Source: Sphingomonas guangdongensis
GTDB lineage: Bacteria; Pseudomonadota; Alphaproteobacteria; Sphingomonadales; Sphingomonadaceae
Length of the DNA stretch: 64,000 nt
Reading direction: 5' to 3'
Assembly (NCBI RefSeq): GCF_900199185.1
Contig: NZ_OBMI01000001.1
Span: 372,001-436,000, forward strand
Positions 18,048 to 27,296 of this stretch are shown here, one piece after another. The notes beneath the pieces were generated by a model. The model did not search any database, was not told where the DNA came from, and worked only from the letters and a program-made list of their open reading frames with translations. Numbering within the stretch: position 1 is the first letter of the stretch; every line of letters starts with the position of its first letter. The translations under genes and the position numbers were made by a program.

Positions 18048-19805
18048 TTATCCCGGAAGACTGAGCGGGCGCGCACGGGTGGCACGGACCCATTGTGAGA
18101 CATCGGCGGTCAGTAGTTCGGCCGTTCGCCTGATCAAACGCCTCAGTCCATCAAAGCCTGGCGACTCGTCGGCGACGACGCGGCGCAACTCGGCCAGTTG
18201 CTTCGCCAGGGCGCCATTGCGCTCGGCCGCGCCGGCGAAGTCGCCCTGCATGCGGATGCCGTAGATGGCCGCCCCGATCGCCGGCAGCGCCGCGCTCAGC
18301 ACCGTGACGCCGAGCGGCAGCGAGTGCTCGGCGCCCGGCTCGTGCGAGAAGGTCCAGACGACCTCAATGCCGAGGACGCCGGCGCAGACCAGCGCCGTGG
18401 TCGCGAACAGCGCGGCGCCGAGGCGATGGAGGCGATGCTCCAGACGCCGCATCCGCCCGGCCTCGCGCTCGACATAGCCGATCTGGTCGTTGAGCAGCGC
18501 CGCCAGGCTTAAGTGCGCCTCCGCCAGATAGGCGGCGTCGATCCGGGCGGAGGGCAGCCCCAGCCGACGCGCGATCCGGCGCCGTTCGCGCCCTGCGTCA
18601 TCAGCGTCGTGCGCCTGTGCGCCGCGCAGGAACAGGTCTCCGAGCGACGCGGACACCGCCAGGCAGCGGAGCTGCTCTGCCAGCGTACGCTGCTGCAGCC
18701 AGCGGCCATGCCAGCCGGCGCGAGAGCCCCAGCTGGTGATGACCAGGATCATCGCGATCGACGCGAACTCGCCGGCGGCAAGCAGCGGTTTGACCGCGAC
18801 CGGCACGACAAGCCCGAGCAGCGCCAGCGTGACCGCCAGCGCCGCGAGCGCAAAGCTGCTGACGAAGGCGCTGCGGAACAGCTGCGCGGCGAGGCTTGCC
18901 TCGCAATCTGCGGCGTCGAACCGCGGCCAGAGCTGCGCGTCGATCCGCGCCGGCATCGCTTCGGCTGTGACGGTGGCCGGCACCCGGCCGGCTGGTCGAG
19001 GACGCCGCAGATCGGCAAGTCGAAAGCGCCGGACACCCGTGAGTGCGAGCAGCAAGGGGTAGGCGACTGCGAAGAGCGGCGGAGCCGTCCGTGTGGCCTT
19101 CCGACCCCGAACCTTGCCACCGTTCACGGCCATTCCGTCGAGCCGCGTCAGCAACTGCGGGAGGTCCGCCAGGCTGCCGCGCGCGACCGTGTCGACCGCC
19201 TCCGGACCGGAATCATGCTCGTTCAGCCCGCTCCACAGCAGGACCGGCGGCCTGGACCGATCGGGGGACAGGATCAGCACCGGAATGGCGTGGCTGACCG
19301 CCTCCGCGACGATCTGGGCCGCGCCGCCGCGGCCGCGCGGCGGATCGCCGTCCCACACCGCGAGCAGGATATCGCACTGGGTCAGCACGACCCGACCGGC
19401 CCGCTCGTACGCGGCGGCCTCTCCGCCCGGCTCATCACGCCGGCCCGGCAGTTCGAGCACGTTGGTCGACCGATCCAGCCGCGTATGGAGGCCGGCCGCG
19501 GCGGCATCACCGAAATCGGCGGCATAATCGGCGCGGGCGAAGGGCAGCACCGTGTCGACCTGCCAGCCGCGGGCGAACGCGGCGTCAGCGGCGACCATGT
19601 CCGTTCCCTCGGCCAGGCTCCCGATCAGGCGGAACCTGCTGGTCGGGGACGCCGCCGCCAGCGCCGCCATTACCTCGTCGATACGCGCCCGCAGGTCCGC
19701 CATGTCGACCTCGGCGAGCCGGGGCGGCCGGTGTCCGGTGACGCCGACCGCGATCGGCGCGTCGTCGCTTTCCGCGGCGATCGCGCGGGACATCGGCGCA
19801 TTCAT
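18048..19805 (-). CDS. SLOG-domain protein with C-terminal membrane domain (SLATT-like)
   Basis: The 585-aa protein starts with a SLOG-type Rossmann domain: VGVTGHRPPRLAEV, then RLIGSLAEGTDMVAADAA, FARADYAADF and CDILLAVWDGDPPRGRGG, ending VLILSPDRS. SLOG domains bind nucleotides and NAD-derived signals. The C-terminal half has paired hydrophobic helices around residues 310-360, then 480-500 and 515-535, with long charged helices between (RMRRLEHRLHRLG). This resembles SLATT-type pore-forming effectors. ATG 19805 has GGTGG 6 bases upstream; 19856 is an alternative. It is divergent from the TIR-TPR gene. Membrane killing on signal binding is inferred from the architecture. Confidence 0.75.
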   Translation of the reverse strand: MNAPMSRAIAAESDDAPIAVGVTGHRPPRLAEVDMADLRARIDEVMAALAAASPTSRFRLIGSLAEGTDMVAADAAFARGWQVDTVLPFARADYAADFGDAAAAGLHTRLDRSTNVLELPGRRDEPGGEAAAYERAGRVVLTQCDILLAVWDGDPPRGRGGAAQIVAEAVSHAIPVLILSPDRSRPPVLLWSGLNEHDSGPEAVDTVARGSLADLPQLLTRLDGMAVNGGKVRGRKATRTAPPLFAVAYPLLLALTGVRRFRLADLRRPRPAGRVPATVTAEAMPARIDAQLWPRFDAADCEASLAAQLFRSAFVSSFALAALAVTLALLGLVVPVAVKPLLAAGEFASIAMILVITSWGSRAGWHGRWLQQRTLAEQLRCLAVSASLGDLFLRGAQAHDADDAGRERRRIARRLGLPSARIDAAYLAEAHLSLAALLNDQIGYVEREAGRMRRLEHRLHRLGAALFATTALVCAGVLGIEVVWTFSHEPGAEHSLPLGVTVLSAALPAIGAAIYGIRMQGDFAGAAERNGALAKQLAELRRVVADESPGFDGLRRLIRRTAELLTADVSQWVRATRARPLSLPG

Positions 19806-19929
19806 CGCGGCCACCCGGTGCCGATCGCGCGTCCACCCAGGCGCTCCATTCTCCATCGACGCACGCGCTCAACCCCCATCTGCCCGGCTGTGACTACGGT
19901 AAGATCATCACCGGCCGCGGCCAAGCATT

Positions 19930-19949
19930 TAGCGGCCGCAAAGCCGCTA
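19930..19949. promoter_or_regulatory. Inverted repeat between the SLOG and TIR genes
   Basis: TAGCGGC (19930-19936) and GCCGCTA (19943-19949) are perfect 7-bp arms around CGCAAA. The repeat sits in the only spacer shared by the divergent pair, so it may be a common operator. A role as an RNA hairpin in the TIR leader is also possible. Confidence 0.45.
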
Positions 19950-19990
19950 TTCTTGCGGTGAAAGCAAGTCTAAGACGAAGCCGGGGAAAG

Positions 19991-21877
19991 ATGGGGGCCG
20001 CGGTGACCGATCTGTTCGTGTCGTACAAGTCGGAGGATCGCGCGCGCGTCGCGCCGCTCGTCGCCGCGCTGGAAGCGGACGGCGTCGGGGTCTGGTGGGA
20101 CGCCCATATCGGCGGCGGCACCGAATGGCGCGATTCGATCGAGCGCGAACTGAACGCCGCGCGCTGCGTGCTGGTGGTGTGGAGCGAGCGCTCGACGGGC
20201 CCCGGCGGCAGCTTCGTCCGCGATGAGGCGACGCGGGCGATGCGGCGCGGCGCCTACCTGCCCGTCCGCATCGACCCGGTCGAGCCGCCGCTCGGCTTCG
20301 GCGAGACGCAGGCCATGTCGCTGATCGGCTGGAGGGGCGACCGGACCGACCCGCACTACCAAGCGCTGTTGGCGGCGGTGGAGGCGGTGACCGCGGGCAC
20401 GCCGCGGCCGATCCCGCCGGCATATCAGCCCAAGCGCGGCATCGACCGGCGGCTGGTGATCGGCGGCGGCGTCGCGGCGGTGGCCGCGCTCGGCGCAGGC
20501 GGCTGGTGGGCGTTCAATCGACAGAGCGCGCCGGGGGACAGCATCGCGGTGCTGCCGTTCGACAATCTGAGCGGCGATCCGGCGCAGGCCTATTTCTCCG
20601 ATGGCATCGCCCAGGAGCTCCGTGACGCCCTCACCCGCATCGCCGGACTGAAGGTCGCGGGGCGTAGCTCGTCCGAGCTGATGCGCGACGCCGACGGCCC
20701 AACCGCCGCGGCCAAGCTAGGCGTCGCCACGATCCTGAGCGGCACCGTGCGCCGCGGCGCAGGGCTGATCCGGATCAATGCCGAGCTGGTCGACGGTATC
20801 ACCGGGCTCGCCCGCTGGTCGCAGGCCTATGACCGCCCAATCGGCGATGCGCTGGCGATCCAGACTGGCATCGCCGAAAGCGTGGCCGGAGCGCTCAGCA
20901 TCGCGCTCGGCAAGGCGCAGAAGGCGCTGCTGACGGCGGGCAGCACGACCAATCCGGCGGCGCAGGACGCGTTCCTCCGCGGCTCCGAGCTCGCGCGCAA
21001 GAACCAGATCGCGCCCGCGGTCGAGGAATATGCAGCGGCGATCGCCGCCGATCCGGCTTTTGGCAAGGCGTACGCGAGCAGGGCGGCTAACCGGGCGATC
21101 CTGGCGGGCACAAACTTCGGCGGAAACGCGCTGCGCGACGAGCTCGTTAGGGCTGAAGCCGATGCACGGCGGGCGATCGCGCTCGCGCCGGATCTCGGCC
21201 AGTCCTATTCGGCGCTCGCTCTTGTGCTGAAGACTCGTCTCAACCTCAACGGCGCTCGAAAGGCTTATGACGCGGCCTACGCCCGCTCTCCTGGCGATGC
21301 GATCGTCCTGCGTACCAGAGGCGACTTCCTGGCCCAGTTCGGCGACAGTGAAGCGATCAACCTTTACCAGCGCTCGGAGGCACTCGACCCGCTGCGCGCC
21401 CGAAACGCGGTGAATCGCGCTTCCATGCAGAATTATCTGGCGCGGTTCGACGATGCGATTGCCTCGGCGCAGAGCTTCCTGGCCGAGCATGCCGGCGATC
21501 CGCAGGGAAGCGCGGCGTTGGCGACCGCGCTTCTCGCCAAGGGTCGAGCAGGCGAAGCGCTGCAGGCGCTCGCGGTGCTTACTGCCGATGATCCCTTTCG
21601 ATTGACGCTCGAGGCCGCGGCCTATTCGGCGACCGATCGCACCGCCTCCAATCGCTCGTTGGCGGCCCTGACCGAGAAGTATGGCTATAATGCTCAGTAT
21701 CAGATCGCCCAGGTTCACGCCTGGCGTCGCGAGCCCGACCTCGCCTTCGCCGCCATTGGGCGCGCCTGGCACGGGCTCGACCCAGGGCTGAACGGTTTCA
21801 AGACCGACCCGTTGCTCGCGCCGATCCGGTCCGACCCGCGCTACGGCGAGTGGCTGCGCAGGATCGGGTTCGCCTGA
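19991..21877 (+). CDS. TIR-domain protein with TolB-like and TPR regions
   Basis: The 628-aa protein opens with a TIR domain: TDLFVSYKSEDRARV, then GVWWDAHIGGG, VLVVWSERST and SFVRDEATRA, whose glutamate (near residue 79) fits the catalytic position of NAD-cleaving TIR enzymes. One membrane helix follows (RLVIGGGVAAVAALGAGGWW). A TolB-N/cyclase-type segment comes next, IAVLPFDNLSGDPAQAYFSD, then several TPR-like helical pairs (about residues 310-600). Such proteins are frequent in sphingomonads. ATG 19991 is used; GTG 20003 is possible. Beside a SLOG-membrane protein it suggests a Thoeris-like signalling pair (inference). Confidence 0.82.
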   Translation: MGAAVTDLFVSYKSEDRARVAPLVAALEADGVGVWWDAHIGGGTEWRDSIERELNAARCVLVVWSERSTGPGGSFVRDEATRAMRRGAYLPVRIDPVEPPLGFGETQAMSLIGWRGDRTDPHYQALLAAVEAVTAGTPRPIPPAYQPKRGIDRRLVIGGGVAAVAALGAGGWWAFNRQSAPGDSIAVLPFDNLSGDPAQAYFSDGIAQELRDALTRIAGLKVAGRSSSELMRDADGPTAAAKLGVATILSGTVRRGAGLIRINAELVDGITGLARWSQAYDRPIGDALAIQTGIAESVAGALSIALGKAQKALLTAGSTTNPAAQDAFLRGSELARKNQIAPAVEEYAAAIAADPAFGKAYASRAANRAILAGTNFGGNALRDELVRAEADARRAIALAPDLGQSYSALALVLKTRLNLNGARKAYDAAYARSPGDAIVLRTRGDFLAQFGDSEAINLYQRSEALDPLRARNAVNRASMQNYLARFDDAIASAQSFLAEHAGDPQGSAALATALLAKGRAGEALQALAVLTADDPFRLTLEAAAYSATDRTASNRSLAALTEKYGYNAQYQIAQVHAWRREPDLAFAAIGRAWHGLDPGLNGFKTDPLLAPIRSDPRYGEWLRRIGFA

Positions 21878-22261
21878 GTAATGAGGGTCGAAGTCTATCT
21901 AACGCTGGTTATGATCGAAGGTCGTGAACGTTCGACCGCAGCGTGAAGCATCTCGGTAGACAGCTGGTTAGACCCGGATGCGGACGTTCGTCGCGGGTTG
22001 ATCGCTCCCCGGAACCGGTCGTTGGTTCATGTCCGGCTGCGTGGCTGAACCTGGGCCAATTGCTGATTGGGTGGTTTGCGACAGCAGGTCGTGAAAGCGG
22101 ACGGACCAGACGCCCTTCGACGGTCGAGTTAACGAGCAAACCCTCTGCGGATCGCTAGAGGGACCTTCGCTCCCGCAGCGATATCACCCGAACATTTTCC
22201 GGATCAATTCGCCTCCCTTGCAGCCGACTTTCATTGGCCATGATCAAGGCATGGTGTCACT
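21878..22261. other. Non-coding spacer with dispersed motifs
   Basis: About 380 bp upstream of the reverse transcriptase gene. It carries GATGCGGACGTTCGTCGCGG near 21975 and GAAAGCGGACGGACCAG near 22093, two members of the dispersed GCGGAC motif family. No gene is convincing. The 3' half could hold the RT promoter or a structured RNA. Confidence 0.4.
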
Positions 22262-23896
22262 ATGTCACTGATGGCACTGAAGGACGACCTGCTCAAGAAA
22301 GGGTACCTACCTGAAAACCTGCCGCCGACGTTCGTGACGACGGCGATCGGTGCCGATCTCGCGGCGCGGAACGGTTGGCTCACCGACGGAAGGAATCCGG
22401 TCCGGTCGTCCCCGTTCAACGCCTCCAAGCGCGGAATGACGCGACGCGAGTTCTCATTCGTTCATCCATCTACGTCGCACGACCTCGCCCGTTTCGTCGC
22501 AGACCGCGAGGCGGAGCTGACGCACCATTTCGCGCTTTCGGACTTCAGCCTGTCAAAACCTGTCCACGATCCCGATATGGACAGGGCTGTTACGATCGCA
22601 TCGCACTCGGAACTCGAAAGCGCCCGCCTCTCTCGCCTGGCCCGGTATCGCTTCGTCGCGCGGACGGACATCTCGCGGTTCTACCATACGATCTATACCC
22701 ACTCGATACCCTGGGCCGTGCACGGACGGGCGGCCGCGAAGGCGGATCGCGCTCCCGCATCTACGAACTGCTATGCCAACCGTCTCGATTTGATCGTCCG
22801 AGCCGGACAGGACGGTCAGACGGTCGGCGTTCCGGTTGGACCGGACGCGTCGCGATATGTCGCTGAGGTAATCGGCACTGCGATCGATCAAGAATTTGTC
22901 CGACGCGGCGGGCGCCAGAATTGCGACCTAATCCGGCACGTCGACGACGTATGGATCGGCGCCGACACCCACGCCGCAGCCGAGGAGGCCCTGTGGCGAT
23001 ACAGGGAGGCCATCCGCTTCTTCGAGCTAGACATCAACGAAACGAAGACAGCGATCTATTCCGACAACTTCTCATTCTCGGATACCTGGCCGACCGACAT
23101 AGCCGCCAAGTTCGAGTTCGCTAGCAAATCGCTTGATCGGCGAATTCCCGAGCGCCTTCGAGCAGCGCTCGAATATGCGTTCTCCCTCACCGCGAGAAAT
23201 AGCGACGACGGAGTGCTCAAATACACCCTGCGCTACTTGGACCGGTCGAACCTCGCCGCCACTCAGTGGTCCGTCGCAGAGCCCTTCCTCAAGCGCGCTG
23301 CGGTGCATTTTGGCCATTCCATCGACTACGTCGCACGCATGATCGTCTGGCGCCATCTGGCGTTCCGCGACCTCGTCATCGCCGATTGGTCCCCGATTTT
23401 AGTGGCGATACTGGATCGGCACGGGCGCCTTGGAAACGACGGTGAGGTTTCGTGGGCGCTCTATGCCGCGATCCGGCTTGGGGTCGAGATCCCCATCAGC
23501 ACGGCCAACTTTATAGCTCAGAATTGCAGCCCCCTAACCGTGATGGCACTTCTTTCCTGCGTGGAGCAGACGCTGGTCGCACCGGCCGTGTTCGAGACTG
23601 TCGCCGAAATAGTGGTGAACGAAACCGCGTCCGGACCCTATTGGCCGCTGCTTCTGGAATGGCGGTCGCGACAATGGCCCCGCAGCGCTAACCTGACGCT
23701 CGGGAACGAACTCATCGAAGATCTCGCACAGCAAGGTATCACGCTGTTCGCTCCCAATAGGCTTCCGAGCGTGTTCCAGGATCTCGACGAGAACGACTTC
23801 AGCTCAGTCGCGTTCGCCATCGAAGAGCGCTCAAGCCAATACGACGACGAGGAAGAAGAGGACGACCTCGACGGGGACGAGGATCAACCTTTCTGA
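22262..23896 (+). CDS. Abi/UG-type reverse transcriptase, probable defence RT
   Basis: The 544-aa protein shows RT motifs. TDISRFYHTIYTHSIPW near residue 135 holds the first catalytic aspartate. GVPVGPDASRY near 190 corresponds to the GxPxGxxxS motif. LIRHVDDVWIG near 225 has the catalytic VDD in place of the YADD of group II introns. INETKTAIY follows. The C-terminal 270 residues are helical, HEAT-like, with an acidic tail. This layout matches abortive-infection/unknown-group RTs rather than introns or retrons. It lies directly before SIR2 and HerA genes. ATG 22262 has no strong ribosome site. The exact subgroup cannot be assigned by eye. Confidence 0.82.
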   Translation: MSLMALKDDLLKKGYLPENLPPTFVTTAIGADLAARNGWLTDGRNPVRSSPFNASKRGMTRREFSFVHPSTSHDLARFVADREAELTHHFALSDFSLSKPVHDPDMDRAVTIASHSELESARLSRLARYRFVARTDISRFYHTIYTHSIPWAVHGRAAAKADRAPASTNCYANRLDLIVRAGQDGQTVGVPVGPDASRYVAEVIGTAIDQEFVRRGGRQNCDLIRHVDDVWIGADTHAAAEEALWRYREAIRFFELDINETKTAIYSDNFSFSDTWPTDIAAKFEFASKSLDRRIPERLRAALEYAFSLTARNSDDGVLKYTLRYLDRSNLAATQWSVAEPFLKRAAVHFGHSIDYVARMIVWRHLAFRDLVIADWSPILVAILDRHGRLGNDGEVSWALYAAIRLGVEIPISTANFIAQNCSPLTVMALLSCVEQTLVAPAVFETVAEIVVNETASGPYWPLLLEWRSRQWPRSANLTLGNELIEDLAQQGITLFAPNRLPSVFQDLDENDFSSVAFAIEERSSQYDDEEEEDDLDGDEDQPF

Positions 23897-24221
23897 TCGG
23901 TGGCTTGTTTCCCCAACCCAGACCACGGCGATACCACGACAACTTGGATATTGACCGCCGGATACCGCTCAGTCCTGGAGGCATAGGAGATCGCAAATGG
24001 ATGGCCGAGCGACGAGCGCGTGACGCGGTGGGCCGGGCGAAGACCGCTCGGAAACGCGGACTGGTGTGGTGGAGCGTCAGGTTCGCCCGGCGTGAGTCGA
24101 CGCGTGTCGGGGAATACTGGCTATGCGTACTGGCACGTCTCGCTCGGTGTGCCCAACGCTCCGCCTAGACCTCTCGCCAATCCCCAGCTCGCCGTTAGTA
24201 TGCTGCTGAGAAGGGGAAAGC
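23897..24221. other. Spacer between RT and SIR2 genes, possible non-coding RNA
   Basis: About 325 bp without a clear gene. A 56-codon basic frame starts at 24001 (MAERRARDAVGR) but has a poorly placed ribosome site. Several defence RTs have a cognate structured RNA beside the gene, so this spacer and the upstream one are the places to look. AGAAGGGG before 24222 is the SIR2 ribosome site. Confidence 0.3.
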
Positions 24222-25502
24222 ATGCCGTATTGGGAGAACCGTCCTGCCAGCGCGTCCAACATTCGGCTCTACGTGCCTGGATCAAGCTGGCGAAAAGCTA
24301 CGGACGAACCGCCGGTGGTCGACGGAGAGCAGCCTAAGTCCGGCGCCGCGGCCGGGATCTCGAGCGTACTGCTGAACGTCCTGAACGCGACACACGTAGT
24401 CGTCCTGACCGGAACCGGATCTTCGTTCGCCGCCGTTAACCCGCCGGAAGGGCTTTCGCCCGCGGGCATGTGGGAGGTCTGGGAGGCAGTCCGCGCGGCA
24501 ACCGGAGACGAGGCCTTCAACGCCGTGGTCGCGACGTTCGGAGAGGCCCGCATCGGACAGAACATCGAGAGGCTCCTGTCGATGTGCCGCCTCTATCTTG
24601 AGCTCAAGGAGGCAGCGCCGCAAGGACAGCAGAACGAGGAGCGTCAGCGCATCGCAGCCTTCGCCGTCGCGGCGGAGACGGCGATCCTGAGTAGGGTCGA
24701 CTTCGTCAACTCCGCGACGAACCTCGACGCCCATGCTGCCCTCATGCAGAAGATCGGTCGCCGGGGGGCGCGAAAGCCCCGCGCGAAGCTCTTCACGACC
24801 AACTACGATCTGTGCTTCGAGGAAGTGGCGAGGCGCTCACGCTTCATGCTCATCGACGGGTTCTCGCATACGCTGCAGCAGACCTACGACCGGCTCAATT
24901 TCGGACTGGACGTGGTCAGGCGCGATGGCGGCAGGGATAGTCCGGATTACGTCCAGAACGCCCTCCAGTTCTACAAACTGCACGGGTCCATCGACTGGCG
25001 CCGAGATGGCGGCGAAATCCTGCGCACGCGCAAGCAGGTCGGCAGTCCAGTCCTGATCTACCCGAGATCGAGCAAATATCAGGAGAGCTTCGACGCTCCT
25101 TACCTAGACATGCTGTCGTCGTTCCAGTCCGCCCTTCGGGAACCAGACACCGCCCTCCTCGTGTCCGGATTCGGCTTCAATGACGACCATATCAGCAGTC
25201 CGATCATGTCGGCGGTTGAATCCAACATGTCCCTCCGGCTCGTAATCTGCGATCCAGCATTCCTCGGCGACGAGACGCTGGAAGCTGACGGGCATGATAT
25301 TCCCGCCGGCGCGCCGCCGGAGCACCGCTTCATCGCCTTCTTCAGAGCGCTAGCCGATGCCGGTGACGCCCGCATCCATCTGATGAACGGCCGCTTCGAG
25401 GACCTCACCTCCGCGCTTCCCGATCTAATCGGCGAGGACGACCGCGAGCGGCACGTCCAACGGATGCGCAGCTTTCGAGACGCGGCCGGAGGCAACCTGT
25501 GA
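24222..25502 (+). CDS. SIR2-family NADase-like defence protein
   Basis: The 426-aa protein has the SIR2 fold: VVLTGTGSSFAAVN (nucleotide loop near residue 64), LFTTNYDLCFEEV near 190, and LHGSIDWRR near 253 with the catalytic histidine. SGFGFNDDHISSPI near 320 follows. In SIR2-HerA (Nezha-type) defence systems such proteins hydrolyse NAD+ on infection and are assembled by the HerA ATPase. AGAAGGGGAAAGC before ATG 24222 is a strong ribosome site. Its stop overlaps the GTG of the HerA gene (GTGA), so synthesis is coupled. Confidence 0.9.
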   Translation: MPYWENRPASASNIRLYVPGSSWRKATDEPPVVDGEQPKSGAAAGISSVLLNVLNATHVVVLTGTGSSFAAVNPPEGLSPAGMWEVWEAVRAATGDEAFNAVVATFGEARIGQNIERLLSMCRLYLELKEAAPQGQQNEERQRIAAFAVAAETAILSRVDFVNSATNLDAHAALMQKIGRRGARKPRAKLFTTNYDLCFEEVARRSRFMLIDGFSHTLQQTYDRLNFGLDVVRRDGGRDSPDYVQNALQFYKLHGSIDWRRDGGEILRTRKQVGSPVLIYPRSSKYQESFDAPYLDMLSSFQSALREPDTALLVSGFGFNDDHISSPIMSAVESNMSLRLVICDPAFLGDETLEADGHDIPAGAPPEHRFIAFFRALADAGDARIHLMNGRFEDLTSALPDLIGEDDRERHVQRMRSFRDAAGGNL

Positions 25503-27256
25503 CGCTGACGAACCCCGTCGAAAGCGACCGCTATGTCGGCACCGTGACGCAGGTGACTGCGTCATACGTGCACGTGAACCTCCCCAACGCCGCGCCGGGA
25601 CGCGAACAGCGCGGGACCTCACGCGGCGCGGTCGGCGACTTCGTGTTCGTAGACTGCGAGCGCTCATACATCCTCGGGCGCGTCGTCGAGACGCGCCTTC
25701 CTGACGGAGAGCGGCTGAGCGTCGAGCCCTTGATCGGAACCGATGGGGCGGTGAACCCGATCGGCAGAGTGCAACTCCTCGCTGCTGTCGAGCAGCAGTC
25801 GAACAAGCTGAAGCGCGGCGTCGTGCAGTTTCCGCGCATCGGTGACGGCGTCTATCTCGCCAAATCTCATCTGCTTGCCACGCTGATCAGGAACGCCGTG
25901 GCGGACGCGGACGACCTGACGCTTAGCATCGGAAGGATCGATGCCGCCGACGGCGTCGACGTCTGCCTGCCGCCGGACAAGCTGTTTGGTCGGCACTGCG
26001 GTGTGTTCGGCGCAACAGGCGGCGGCAAAAGTTGGACCGTCGCAACCCTTGTCGAGCAGCTGAAAGCGGCGGGCGGCAAGGCGATCGTCCTAGATCCGAC
26101 GGGCGAGTTCGCCGACATGGATTGTGTGGATTCAGTCTACACGTTCGGAGAGTCCGACGGTCAGATCTTAGCGCACTTCCCCTACCAGCAGATGACCGAG
26201 GACGACCTCTTCTCGCTGTTTCGCCCGTCGGGCCAGAGCCAAGGACCGAAGCTACGCGAAGCCATCCGCAGTCTGAAGCTCGCCACGGCGGTTGGCGCTA
26301 ACGTGCCGGAAGGCGTCACGGTCCATGAAGGTCTGATCGTGAAGGTCGCCAAACAGCGTGCCCCGTTCCAGAACGCTGTCCGCGCGAACGCGCAGCAGCT
26401 CCACGCTCCCGGGTGCGCCTTCGACATCCAGCGGTTGGCCGAGCAGATAAAACAGGAATGCGTGCAGGCGATGAGCAACCAGCACCCGAACTGCTACGGC
26501 AACGTCGATCATAGCACCCTAGCGCATTGCGAAACGCTAATTGCTCGGATTAACACACTGGTCGCGTCCCCTGAGCTGCAGTGCGTATTCGGCCAGCAAG
26601 GCGCATCACTCGTCGACGGGCTCCGCGCCTTCTTCGCCGACGAAACACGCGACGTTGCCGTCGTCTCGTTTAAGGAGGTGCGGTTCGAGCACAACACGCG
26701 TGAAATCCTGCTTAACGTCATCGGCAGGTTCTTGCTGGCCGAAGCAAGGCGCGGCAGCTTCCGTGAGGCACCAATGGTCGTCTTTCTCGACGAGGCGCAC
26801 CAATTCCTCGGTCGCACGGTCGGCGACGAATACGCGTCAGTGAAGCTGGACGCGTTCGGCATCGTCGCTAAGGAAGGGCGGAAATACGGCCTCACTTGTG
26901 TACTCGCCACGCAACGCCCCCGAGACGTCCCGGCGGATGTCCTGAGCCAGCTTGGCACGCTCATCGTCCACCGTCTGACAAACGATCAAGATCGCGAGAC
27001 CGTCGAACGTGCCTGTGGCGACCTCGATCGCGGCGCCGCGCAGTTCGTGCCAATGCTTGCGCCGGGCGAGGCCGTCGTGATCGGGCCCGAGCTACCCGCG
27101 CCGGTGCCGATCTTCGTCCGACGCCCCGCATCGCCTCCGGATTCTCGGGGTCCAGCGTTCCAGTCGTCATGGCTGCATCGACGCGACGCCAGACTGGCTG
27201 CGCAGGAACCCAATCAAGCCGTAGTCGAAGCACCACAGCCGATTGTCGCCGACTGA
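25499..27256 (+). CDS. HerA-like hexameric ATPase, partner of SIR2
   Basis: The 585-aa protein has an N-terminal HAS-barrel (VGTVTQVTASYVHVNL, then VGDFVFVDCERSYILGRV). The RecA-like core has Walker A GATGGGKSWT near residue 172 and Walker B MVVFLDEAHQFLG near residue 428. LTCVLATQRPRDVP near residue 470 resembles the HerA/FtsK sensor region. HerA partners assemble with SIR2 tetramers into a supramolecular NADase or nuclease complex. Start GTG 25499 overlaps the SIR2 stop. The gene ends 40 bp from the convergent DUF2971 gene. Confidence 0.9.
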   Translation: MTLTNPVESDRYVGTVTQVTASYVHVNLPNAAPGREQRGTSRGAVGDFVFVDCERSYILGRVVETRLPDGERLSVEPLIGTDGAVNPIGRVQLLAAVEQQSNKLKRGVVQFPRIGDGVYLAKSHLLATLIRNAVADADDLTLSIGRIDAADGVDVCLPPDKLFGRHCGVFGATGGGKSWTVATLVEQLKAAGGKAIVLDPTGEFADMDCVDSVYTFGESDGQILAHFPYQQMTEDDLFSLFRPSGQSQGPKLREAIRSLKLATAVGANVPEGVTVHEGLIVKVAKQRAPFQNAVRANAQQLHAPGCAFDIQRLAEQIKQECVQAMSNQHPNCYGNVDHSTLAHCETLIARINTLVASPELQCVFGQQGASLVDGLRAFFADETRDVAVVSFKEVRFEHNTREILLNVIGRFLLAEARRGSFREAPMVVFLDEAHQFLGRTVGDEYASVKLDAFGIVAKEGRKYGLTCVLATQRPRDVPADVLSQLGTLIVHRLTNDQDRETVERACGDLDRGAAQFVPMLAPGEAVVIGPELPAPVPIFVRRPASPPDSRGPAFQSSWLHRRDARLAAQEPNQAVVEAPQPIVAD

Positions 27257-27296
27257 GGTCGGTTTGCCGCGTCGCCGGCGATTTTGGATGGCTAGC

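Noticed and set aside
18513..19961. Long plus-strand frame opposite the SLOG-membrane protein
   Set aside because: Antisense shadow with biased arginine-rich composition; the minus-strand product has clear domain and membrane patterns.
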